Shown here: positions 1-10,600 of the stretch, piece by piece
How positions within the stretch are numbered: position 1 is the first letter of the stretch
Layout: each line of letters starts with the position of its first letter
Assembly (NCBI RefSeq): GCF_037038585.1
Contig: NC_092521.1
Location: 106,098,398 to 106,162,397, forward strand
Direction: 5' to 3'
From: Patagioenas fasciata
Taxonomy: Eukaryota > Chordata > Aves > Columbiformes > Columbidae
Length of the DNA: 64,000 nucleotides
The notes under the pieces: generated by a model
The model's input: only the letters and a program-made list of their open reading frames with translations
Database searches by the model: none
What the model was told of the DNA's origin: nothing
Translations under genes and position numbers: made by a program

Positions 1-1854
1 CAAAGAATTAATTTTCAAATATAGTTACGCAGCATCTCTTTTTGTGAATTACTGTAAAGCTTATGGCACTGTAGGAAGTGAGTCTTAAAGATAACACTCA
101 TGATAATTTGCTTTTACCTTCAGTTGTCTTTATTCAAGGTTTTTCTATTACTTTGCACATTTTTTAGAACAGATCACAAACGTTAATAAAGTTGCATTCA
201 AGTTAGTTACAAATGTAGACATAAAAAGATACTTCATCCATCTTTCCATTTTGATGAGGAGCTATATTATGGATGATCAACAAGATAAGGAAAAAGATGG
301 CAATCTTTATCCCCACAATGCTGAATTATTTTAAGCTCCGGTTTATATCAGATGAGTTTCTGTATGCTTGCGTTTGCTCAAGTGCTGTTTTTAAGCAAAG
401 TAATTAAATAACGTGAAATAATGCAGCCTGGACTCTGTTAAATAGGGTTATATTCATGCAACTGAAATGCTGTATTTCTGTAACATTAATGCTGAATATA
501 TACTAGCTCTTTACAAAGGCTTTGTGTAAGTTCAGTTAACCTACAAATCTGATGTCCTGTGTAAAATCCTGCTGGCAAACTACATTTGTTAGCCCTGTAG
601 TGTATGAAGTGTCAAGGTCATAGACAAAAACAAGTTACAGGATGAACAAAAGTGTGTTTGTGTGCATCTTTGTGCTGCATTCAGAATATGTCAGATTTGG
701 CCAACTATTGCAGCAGGAAAAATGTTTTGTATAATGTGTATGATACAAAGTAATTTGTCTTTACATCCTGTAAAGCAAAGAAATGGTGACTGTTGGATAA
801 GTATATTGAAGTTTATTCTTAGCAACGTTTTATGTTTCACAGATTTAAATATTACAGGAGAAATATATATTTATACTGAAGTATAATTTTTGAATGTTTG
901 AGGTTGGTTTTCTTCAGTCGTGAACCATTTATTAATCCATATTATGCTTTATTCCTTTGCTAGCTTGTTTATCTGTCCATGCTGTTCCAACATCCATTTC
1001 TAACTTGATTTAGATGTTTTGATGCTTTATTTGCACAAATCTGGATGTGCATGCCGTGAGGACGTGATCATAAAGTGTAGAGACAAAACTGTTTTGTCTT
1101 TGATTACCTAGAGCACTAATAAAAATTTAATTGTTAAATAATGGTAGTATGTAGATAGGTCTTGACATAGTCTTCCTTGGAACACTGTACAACATGATAG
1201 AAACCTTCAGTGAATCTTACTGTTTCTTGTTCTTATTTTCATTTGTCTTTCATCTTGGTCCAGAAAAGCAGGAAGCTGCTGTGTGCTAATAATTACCTGT
1301 AATATTTATAATTGCACGTATTGCAAACATTAATATTCAGCTGTACTGCCCTACTATGTTCACTGTGAAATTTTCAACACGGTAAAATTTTTACATGATC
1401 ATTTAACCATACAAGTTTACTTTTTTTTCTTAGAAATTTAACACTGAACCTTTTGTTTTCATTATTGCAAATGAACAACTTGAGCATAGTATTTCTTAAT
1501 CTTAACTATAATAGATAAATATATCCTAAACAAAGATTTTTAACCATTTGATGAAGGGGGCCAGGCACCATCCAGTGCAAAGCACACTGAGCAAAATCTT
1601 ATCCCCACTGCAGTCAGTGCCAAAATTCTAACTGGTGTTAGCAAAAATGGAACCACCATTACCAAGGGGTTAATATGCTTAGTAACCGTGACAAGAGGTT
1701 ATGGGGGAGCACAACAGTGATTCTCTCTTTCCCTATTTTTGTTTCTGTTAATTTAAAACTACTATTCAATCTTTAAAATAAGTAAAAGAAACTTGAAGGG
1801 GGGATCATATACTACTAGTTTGTACTAGGTTTTTTCAGGAAAAGGAAACAAATT

Positions 1855-1870
1855 TATATATATATATATA
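1855..1870. repeat. (TA)8 microsatellite
   Basis: An uninterrupted run of eight TA dinucleotides in AT-rich sequence. Confidence 0.9.
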
Positions 1871-2890
1871 TGCAATATATTTTTACACTGTTTATTAATG
1901 CTAGAAAGTATTAAATGTATCACTTTATCAATGTGAATGTTAAAGTAATGACAATGTTATGGATGGTTTAAACATTTAAACATTTAAAGTTGTCTTGTTA
2001 AATTCTAAACCCACATTAACAATGGAAAAGCTACTTTGTCTACAACATTATTGTTGATACTTTATGGAAAAGTTCAATTACAGCAGTTGTTTGGTTAGCA
2101 CTTTAAAAGCTTGGCTTGAAAAGTTGTAGTGAAATCCATATTATAAACAACATTTTTAAAAGCATAGTTTCTCATAAAGTATGTTACTGCTGTTGACTGA
2201 CTGTATAAAATGGTATCTTTAGTTGGTAAAGTGATCAATAAATGTGTTACTACATAATTTCCTGGATTTCTTGAAATAAATCATATTTGCTGATAAACTT
2301 TGCTACCAACAGTAATATTACAATATTACATTTTGGTTCTGAACAGATTATATTTCTTCCTCACCACTTATTTTCTGAAGTTATTTAATTAAACTCAGAA
2401 CGTCCTAATAACATAATGACTAATGGGACAATAACCCAGGCACATTGCTGCCTTAGAAATGTAGAGGTACTGGATTAGCAGCTACAAGGAAGCATAACTT
2501 AACAGGTTACAGGTACACTGTCTCTTCTCCAGTTGTTCTTGAACTGGAAGTGATGTTCTCTGTGTTCACACAAAGACAACCTTCTTCAGAAATGCCCTTT
2601 AAGTGAAATCTAATACAGTTGTGTCTGGAGATAGCTTTTCTTCCTGCATAGACACCATACACTGTTTGTAGTATGACTGCCAGATAAAGCTCCTTTTGTA
2701 TTTGAACATATGTGGTTACTGAAACTGTAAAAAGCCTAATGAAGCAGAACCTTTAGGGATTACTAAAGGAAAAATCAATATTTTTTTTCCAAGCAAAAAG
2801 CTCTTAAGGAAGGGGAGACAGTACCCTTATGCTCTATGAGCATATAAGACACTAAGATTTATTTTCAAGATGTGTTTTCCAAAGAGTTAA

Positions 2891-2941
2891 GGATTTTTAA
2901 TTATTTTCCTGTAGAGGATTTTTTTATTATTTTCCTGTAGA
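2891..2941. repeat. imperfect direct repeat, about 25 bp x 2
   Basis: Two adjacent near-copies of a unit ending TTATTTTCCTGTAGAG, differing in the A/T run near the start. It is a small local duplication with no apparent function. Confidence 0.7.
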
Positions 2942-4914
2942 GCATTTTGAAATGCCTGCTCAACCTCACATGCCACTTACCCATTGTGACTTTAAAATAA
3001 AAAAATTAAAAACCATCTGCCAGGATGTGTTGTCTCCAGGAATACAATTACTTGGGCTAGGTTTCCTCTATGTGTAGCTACTGCTGCAATGACCACCCAT
3101 AGATTGTATGCGTAGAGGTAGTCCTAACCCTTGCTGGCTTTCTGTTCGAAGCTTTGAGAACTGACCACTCACATCAGCATCAGTTAAGCCTTCTGCTCTT
3201 ATGTCCATTTGTCAAACACACACTGATCTCTCCCTGCTTCTATCACAGCCAGCGCTGCATGGAGGAAGGCGGGGGAGAAAAAATTTAAAAAGTAGCTACC
3301 TCTAGCACATCTGAGTCTTCAGAGGACTCATAAAGCTGGTCTCCTAGTTAGCCTTTTTTCATTTTCTCAGCTTCCTACTTAACTGACTGCACTGCTTTAT
3401 TAAAAATGTAAACTAACCCAGGCCCTTTGAAATGTACTGCTCTGGTTCACATTCCAACCAGAAGTTCATTCCAGGTCTACATTATTTCCAAAACTGTGAA
3501 CTCAAAAGATTACACAACCATCCATGGGTCACTTAAGGGCTCAAGGGCTGCAGGGGTTTTCAGGAATGAATATGGGAGTATAAGAAGTGGCAGATACAAT
3601 AGTAAAGAATAGCCAGCTTGGGCTGCTGGAGTGAATCACAGATCTTGATTCCAGCTAGCACAGGAGTGTCTTCCCTCTTTAAGGCAGGTAAGCTAGTCAA
3701 CCGGAGCATCAGTTTTACAGCCTCATTGGAATTATAAGAAAAAACTGTTACCATCTTTTATATATTATTGTGGCAAGAAGGCAACTTTTTCTGTAACAAT
3801 CCCTGATACTAGATGATACTATAGAAAAGAAAATACAAGTTTGAATCCCGTTTTTACTTGACCTCTGTGAACACTGTAATACCAGGAGAATTTGTATGTG
3901 GAACAGAAATTGGATAGCATGGTATATTTTCTCTGAGTGACCCAGCTAAATAGCTTCTGTATGAGGAATCATCTAATTAAGTGCTTTTATAGTAGCGGAT
4001 GAGACTGCATTCTTCATCCAAGGCAGTTTTGTTTATACTCAAGAAGCAATTCCAGTTAAGGAACTGAGGGTCACACAGAAAAATAAGAATTTGCTATCAT
4101 TGTCATTATTAAATGACTACTGAAAAAAAGGACAGGGCCTTGGAATTCTAAGCACAATGTTGTGGAACGTGAATTAATTCCAGATATTGAGACTGACTTT
4201 TTTTTTTAATGAATGCCAATATATATTTGATGCTAATATATATTTGACCAGTGAGTTGCTTATCGAGAAAATGCCATATACTCACCTGAAAGTATTTTTC
4301 AGTGAAGTAGTGCCTTTACTAGAGCTTGAGAGTCTTTTGAAGTCATCTGTTCAAGCATTCGAGAGAAAATACATGCAGTATATTATGTTGATGCATTTGC
4401 TTGGAATCATTTGAAAGCAGCTTAGTGGTTGTAGTATTTCTATAGTTCCATGCAGAGCTGTCAGTTAAATTTCATGCATTACCCTTATATTTTATTATTC
4501 TGGGTTTTTTTAACAAAATATAAACAAATAGACCATAACATTTAAGTACAATCTCTCGATTTTAAAATGAACTGTTAAACTTCAGATACAACTGTTTTAA
4601 AACAAGCAGGATTTAGAAAATATTTCAGCATCAAGCCTGTTTGAACTGCTACTTTTGCATCAATAATTTTGCTAAGCTTCCGAAGTGCACTAGCTCAAGA
4701 TGGATTCATGCCCTTAACCATCCCTCCACTCCTGAAGATAAATTGGATCAGATATTTTTCTGCTGATAATAGGGTTGGGCAGGTAGGGGAACTGAAGCAA
4801 CTTCAGTAAAGGCATTCTTTATTGTCTGAAGTAACCTGTGCACTGTGTCTTTTAGTTTTTTATTTTATTCATCCTGTTATTTTTTTTCTTCTGTCTCTGC
4901 TTTATTTTTCTTAG

Positions 4915-4941
4915 GCTAAGAAAGCTGAGGAAGGAAAATAA
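4915..4941 (+). CDS. possible short terminal coding exon (AKKAEEGK, stop)
   Basis: A very long pyrimidine tract (about 4877-4912, almost all T and C) ends in TTAG. It is followed by eight in-frame codons, AKKAEEGK, and a TAA at 4939-4941. The acceptor is one of the best in the window, and the charged, lysine-rich peptide is typical of many protein C-termini. The open stretch is so short that chance is a serious alternative. No upstream exon of such a gene was found in the window, and I do not recognise the protein. A gene ending here would be separate from the plus-strand exon at 13479, yet no promoter-like region lies between them, which counts against one of the two. Confidence 0.25.
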   Translation, partial: AKKAEEGK

Positions 4942-5336
4942 ATGAGAAGAGCACTTAAGAGTTGTATTCTGGTCAACAATTTACAAACACTGATATTTCA
5001 CCCACTGTTTTTTTTCCCCACTTTTTGTCTATTGTAAAATGGCCTCAATATGGATTTTAAACATACATAATATTAGTATAGAATATTGACTTCAGTTACC
5101 ACTGAAAAGGACAGTATTTGAATACTAAAAACAACCAAGTGCAGGCAGGGTTTTTCTGGTAGCTATAGTTGACAGTTATTTAAGTTGATATTTGAAGAGC
5201 AAAACTGGCAGGATGCCCGTTTATTGTAAACTAAGGAAGAAAATATTGTTTTACATTCACCATTTAGAACAGCTAAAGCAGTGGAGTCAGTACTGCCAAG
5301 AAAAGAAGGGCAGTTTCCAAGGTTTCAAATTAAGTA
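4942..5336. other. non-coding, no feature seen
   Basis: AT-rich sequence with no splice-flanked open frame or recognisable repeat. It would be 3' UTR if the exon ending at 4941 is real. Confidence 0.4.
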
Positions 5337-6600
5337 GTGATCAGCTTTCATGCTGTCTATGACTGTAGCCAGTCACTGTCCAGCAACTCTATCATTTGTT
5401 CTGTGATTAAAAAGCTTGTCATAAACGCAAAGGAGCACAAAGGCATGATGGCAGCCAGGGAAACCCAAATAGTTCAGAGGAAAGGGGGCTTTGTCGCAGA
5501 TCTTCCAAGAGCCATCAGCCTCCCTGTCCAGCTGCAAAACACATTGAGATGAGTCAATGGCTCTTCAGCGCATCTTACAAATCAAGGCAGGTTACTACCT
5601 ACAGGCCTATGCACGCATGAGCATTTAGGAATTGTACAACATTATGGGACATATATGGAAGGAACCAAAGGCAGGGACATAGGTGGTCTGAGTAGGAACA
5701 AGCACAGGAAAACAGAGAGGTAAGGGGCTGGTCACTGGGCTGTACAGTTGTTTGGTGATGCTTTGGACCTTCTGAATGCCAGCTGTTCTGTCTTATTAAA
5801 TTTAATTTCTAGCTATTTTCTTGGGTGAGGAGATTCTCTATTCTGTTTCCATATGTACATATGGAGGACTAATTTCCAGCAGCTGGACTCAGACCATGGG
5901 TCACAATAGCCAGTGGTACCTGTCGTGCCAGCAACTAAGAGTAAATGAGGCTCTACATGCCAGCAACTGGAGTGGGGACCATCGGTAGTAGAAGGCTTTG
6001 TGTCTGTGGTACCAGCAACTGGATCAAGTGAGATGTATACCAGCATGTCACTGCTAGCAAATACCATGCTGAACCTAGTCAGCAAGTAGGTGAAGGGGCT
6101 TTAGCATTAGTTACCAAAGCAGCCATAAGACTGGGCCAGCTGGGTGTATGTCTCTGAGACAACTGGAAGAGTATACTGGAGAGGCCAGGCAGTGAGGTCA
6201 CCTACTGGGGAGACCACAAGGTCTGATGATGCGTGTAGATAGTGATGCACGAGGCAACTGGAGGTCATAGAATAGACGGGCTAGTTACTCAAGGGATCCA
6301 CAGTGTGTGCTGCTATGTGTAAGGATGGGAGAGGGGCGGAACTGTACCAGCAGCTGAAGTGTAGCTGTGGTACTCATGGGCTTGCATGTTCAGGTGCTGG
6401 CAGCAGGGGAACAGAGGGATCAAGGTGCTGGCTGTTGGATAGACTGGAGGGAACCACACCGAATATATGCCTGTTTCCTACTCAAAGCTCTTCATCCTGA
6501 TCAGAGACAGGCTGTTGGTACTGGTTTTGGTTGTGTTGGTGGTGCTAACTTTCTTTGTGTAAGCGCTGAGCGTTTCTGGCTGTGTTGATCAACACTGCCA
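5337..6600. repeat. unassigned repeat-like block with CCAGCAACTGGA-type motifs
   Basis: The base composition rises well above the AT-rich flanks. A motif of the form CCAGCA(A/G)CTGGA recurs at irregular spacing between about 5875 and 6400, often next to GTGG or GGTACC-like words. The block also has a TATA-like ACATATATGG near 5650 and a polyadenylation-like ATTAAA near 5795 followed by the motif-rich part. That order resembles an LTR (promoter, poly(A) site, U5). Both ends are uncertain and no target-site duplication was found. An old LTR or a degenerate minisatellite both fit; the LTR reading is inference only. Confidence 0.4.
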
Positions 6601-8542
6601 TCATGAAACAACTCTGCCTTCTTTACGATGTTTCTAACATCTGTTGTTGCCCATATTTTTATTAAAAAGTTGATTCGTATGTTTCTTAACTGATAATAAT
6701 TCCAGTGAAATTGCTGAACTTGAGTCATGGCATGTGCATGTCTGCTAATTCTTGGTAGAAACTAAAGTTCTGCAAATTAAAAAAATTCAGGCAACCAGTT
6801 TTGTCCATTTCCCCGGCTAAATTAAATGACTCTTTTAAAGTTTTCTTTCAGTACTACTTTGGTAGTTTTACTCTGGTTTAGTACTACTAATTTGAACTTC
6901 TACTCCAAAGCAAACTTTTAAGGGAATATTTCTTATAAATTACTTTGTGGAAAAAATATTGTAGTCATACATTGATATCTATCCAATAAGAGTAGATTCC
7001 ACATGAAGAAGTCACTGGATCAGATATAGTATAAAATAGAAAAAAGGAAAACATAAAAATTATAAACATACTTACATTTAAATATATATATATTTAACTA
7101 TAATTAAATGTATACTATGTTAATAAATATATATAATATTAAAAATTGGTATAAAATGTTTCCCATTATTCCAAATTTTGGCTCTGCTGTGTGACCAGGC
7201 ACTGTCACCAGCATGAAGTTATATTCTGTGTTAATTTTGAGATCCTATTTTAGCTAGTTGCCATGACACGGACATCTTGAAGGATGTAATCTTATACTGA
7301 AGTAAATCTTGTCTGCCTTAAAGCATCACCACAGCATTTTGTGCCATGTACAATCTATGTTCCTTATCGCCTTATTATCTCATCAACCTCATAAACACCA
7401 CTTGATAATGACTTTCATGCTGAGCTGTGTCTTATTCTACTCTTCTCAGTTTCTTGCCTGTCTTCTCTTGGCCCATAGCTTGATCTCATTTACACATTAC
7501 TGAGACAGTTTTAGATCAAGTGGTATTTCTAATTAATTTTAAAAGTAATTTGAGATTGTATTTTAAAATTCCATTCTAGACCAAATTTTCATTCCTCTGC
7601 AGATCCACTAGAAGGCAGATCATATAACAACTCTTACTTTAATTAATGAATACACCGCTATTTTTCCCAGATATTTTACTCAAACTAGAATGGCATAAAT
7701 TATAAATTAACAGAAAAGCAAGCAAACTCCTGAAACCAACTTTGATCCCAAAAGGATATTTATTAGGATATTAACTTTTCATCTGGTCTGGACAAAAAGA
7801 GCAGTGTACTTGTGGTTCCAAATACAACCAATAGATATATAGATATAATTTGATTATATATAAATATGATATATAGATATAGTTTGATGCTTTCAGCATT
7901 GTAGATTATTACAACCTTATTCAGGAACATAACAATCAAAAAGTAAGCCAAAGCTAAATTGACTAGTAGCACAAAGACTGATGTTATCTTACATTACCCA
8001 ATCCATTTATGGTATGTAGGCTTAAAGAACGAATGGATTACATTTAGTCCTCGAAAGAGTCTCCCTTTATTTTATATATATATATATTTTATATATATAT
8101 ATATTATATATTATTATATATTATATATTATAAGATCTAGATCCAATCCCAGATACTTCCTCTGGTATTTCTACATTTATATTTGGAATGTAAAGAGTTT
8201 CTGTTTTCATATGATGTTTTGAACTCTTCTGTGTTGGTAGGTCACATGTTTTTGCTTCTTTTTCTTCTTTAATCGCCACTTGTCTGCCCTCTAGGAAGAA
8301 AGCCTAAAACTTGCCTTTGATGGCCACTCCATCTGCAATTGCATTTGCTGTGAGTTTCATGCACACTCAAATCTTTTTATTACAAGTACAGTAGTTTCAA
8401 AAATTTTCTTCAGTATTGGCTTGAGTATTAGAGAGTTTAATATATATTTTTATTTAATTCACTAAAACACCATTGCATCCAAATCTCATTAAACGAAGCT
8501 CTACATATAGTTTAAATTTCAAATCCTTTCTAGTTATTATGG
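6601..8542. other. AT-rich non-coding DNA
   Basis: Contains AT-rich simple sequence at 7081-7140 and 8073-8132, and nothing that looks like an exon or a recognisable element. Open frames here are short and dominated by I, L, Y and F codons, as expected from AT-rich chance frames. Confidence 0.6.
8073..8132. repeat. (TA)n-rich simple repeat
   Basis: Sixty bases made only of A and T, mostly alternating, in short runs broken by TTT or TTA. Confidence 0.9.
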
Positions 8543-9245
8543 TGTTGTGGTTTAACTTGAGCTAGCAATATAACCACGATAGCCACCCGCTCACTCCCCT
8601 GCTCCCACCCATGAATAGGGCAGAGAATCAAAAGGGGAGGGAGAAACCTGTGGATTTAGATAAATACAGTTTAATAACAATAACACTATAAATAAAATGG
8701 AAATAAAATATAAAAGATAATCAATGTAGTTCCTCACGATCCCTGTCTGCACTGAGCAGCCAGTCCCAGGCAGCAGCACCCTGGTCCGAACAGCCAATCC
8801 TGGAGAGAGAACAGAGAAAAAAACAGAAAGACCCAGAAGCCTCTGCAAGTGGCAGGATGGCAAAAGGCTGAACTCATGAAAGTCCTAAACAGATCTCCTC
8901 CAAACAGGTCTCTGTCCTGGCTCTGACATGACTCAAAGCAAGCCAGAAGATCCCAATTCTCCTTAAATATGAAGCATGACTCCAATGGCACTGAATATTG
9001 TTATTGATCAGTCTGGATGTCAGTCAAGGTCTGCCCCATCCATGCCCTCTTCCCCAGCTGCCTCACACCTGTGGGCAGAGCTCAGAGGCCTTGACTTTCA
9101 GACCAGAGAAATTAAAAACATTACCTCTGTGCTGGGGTGTTATCTTCTTATTCTCGAACTAAATCCAAACAATGACCATGCTAGCTATGAAAATCTTTTT
9201 AACTGCATGAAGGAAAATTTACTCATTTTCAGTTAAACCAGCACA
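8543..9245 (-). mobile_element. solo LTR, family A copy 1 (minus orientation)
   Basis: The left edge reads TGTTGTGGTTTAAC and the right edge AGTTAAACCAGCACA, so the element has TG...CA ends. The flanks are TATGG (8538-8542) and TTTGG (9246-9250), a 5-bp duplication with one mismatch. Bird LTRs commonly end in GGTTAAACCACAACA-like sequence, which puts the sense direction on the minus strand. On that strand a TATTTAAGG box lies near 8966 and an ATTAAA near 8672. No gag, pol or env flanks it, so it is a solo LTR of an old endogenous retrovirus-like element. A diverged second copy lies at 27010-27774. Family assignment (ERVL-like) is inferred from the 5-bp duplication. Confidence 0.75.
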
Positions 9246-9298
9246 TTTGGTTGCATCAACATTAAGGGTATCCAAATAATTTTTACTTCCTGTAGAAA

Positions 9299-10600
9299 AT
9301 CACAGAATCACAGAATGGTTGGAGTTGGAAGGGACCTCTGGAGATCATCTAGTCCAACCCACCTGCTAAAGCAGGTTCACCCAAGAGCAGATTGCACAGG
9401 AATGTGTCCAGGCGGATTTTGAATGTCTCCAGAAAAGGTGTCTCCACAACCTCTCTGGGCAGCCTGTTCCAGTGCTCCATCATCCTCAAAGTAAAGAATT
9501 TGTTCCTCATGTTTAGATGGAACCTCCTATGCTTCAGTCTGTGCCAATTGCCCCTCATCCTTTTGTTGGGTACCATTGAAAAGAGTCTGATATCATCCTC
9601 TTGACATCCACCCTTCATATATTTATAAGTATAGAAAAGATCCCCTCTCAGCCTTCTCCAGGCTGAACAGACCCAGTTCTCTCAGTCTTTCCTCGTAAGA
9701 AAGATGCTCCAGACCCCTAATCATCTTTGTAGCCTGTGCTGGACTGCCTCCAGTAATTCCTTGTCCTTCTTAAACTGGGGAGCCCAGAACTGGATGTGGT
9801 ACTCCAGATGCAGCCTCACCAGGGCAGAGTAGAGGAGGAGGATAATCTCCCTTGACCTGCTGATCACACTTTTCTTAATGCACCCCAGGATACCATTGGC
9901 CTTCTTGGCCACAAAGGCACATTGCTGACTCATGGTGAACCTGTCGTCAAACAGAACTCCCAAGTCCTTCTCTGCAGTGCTGCTTTCCAGCAGGTGCACC
10001 CCTAACCTGTACTGATGCCTGGGGTTGTTCCTCCCCAGGTGCAGGACCCTACACTTGCCTTTGTTAAACTTCATTAGGTTCTTCTCTGCCCAGTCCTCCA
10101 GCCTGTCCAAGTCTCGCTGAATGGCATCACAGCGTTCTGGAGGATGCACTAGTCTCTTCATCTAGGTCATTGATGAACAGGTTGAACAGGACTGGACCTA
10201 ATACTGACCCGTGGGGGACCCCACTAACTACTAGCCTTCAACCAGACTCTGCATCATTGATCACAACCTGCTGAGCTCTGCCATCCTACTAGTTCATGAC
10301 CCATCACGACCCAGCCCACACTTCTGAACTTGCCTATGAGGATGTTAGGAGAGACGGTGTCAAAAGTCTTACTGAAGTCAAGGTAGACAACAACCACTGC
10401 TCTCCCATTATCTACCTAGCCAGTCATACCATCATAGAAGATTTTCAGGTTGGTAAAACAGGATTTCACCTTGGTGAATCCACGCTGATGATTCCTGATA
10501 ACTTTCTTTTCTTCCACATGCTTTGAGATGATGATCAGAATAAGTTGTTCCATCACCTTTCCAGGGATGGAGGTGAGGCTGACACCATCTAGACCCATTT
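9299..10600 (-). mobile_element. CR1 LINE, 5'-truncated, reverse-transcriptase region
   Basis: The left end carries the CR1 3' signature, two ATCACAGA-type octamers followed by a GGTTGGAGTTGGAAGGGACC-like segment. Reading leftwards on the minus strand, broken frames match CR1 ORF2. The RT part includes GKVMEQLI and LDFSKTFDTV. The C-terminal part includes [30 protein letters not shown] and HWNRLPREVVE. The catalytic FADD segment is missing: the sequence jumps from about INDLDEE straight to the C-terminal domain near 10160, with a frame change. The copy is dead. The right boundary is approximate because the sequence stops matching gradually near 10580-10620. Confidence 0.9.
9721..10161 (-). 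pseudogene. CR1 ORF2 remnant, C-terminal part after RT
   Basis: This is the longest intact frame (146 codons) inside the CR1 copy. It covers the region after the RT active site, with [20 protein letters not shown] near its start and [16 protein letters not shown] near its end. It lacks its own start, the RT catalytic motifs and the endonuclease, so it is a fragment, not a gene. Confidence 0.85.

Larger units (their letters stand above)
1..4914. other. AT-rich non-coding DNA (intron or intergenic)
   Basis: No convincing coding exon, CR1 or LTR was seen here. The stretch is AT-rich with many stops in all frames. It holds a (TA)8 run at 1855-1870 and an imperfect direct repeat of about 25 bp at 2891-2941, built around TTATTTTCCTGTAGAG. 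If the terminal-exon candidate at 4915 is real, this stretch would be the last intron of a plus-strand gene whose other exons lie outside the window. Confidence 0.5.

Noticed and set aside
9349-9618. Minus-strand 89-codon frame
   Set aside because: It is the C-terminal end of CR1 ORF2 and is covered by the CR1 feature.
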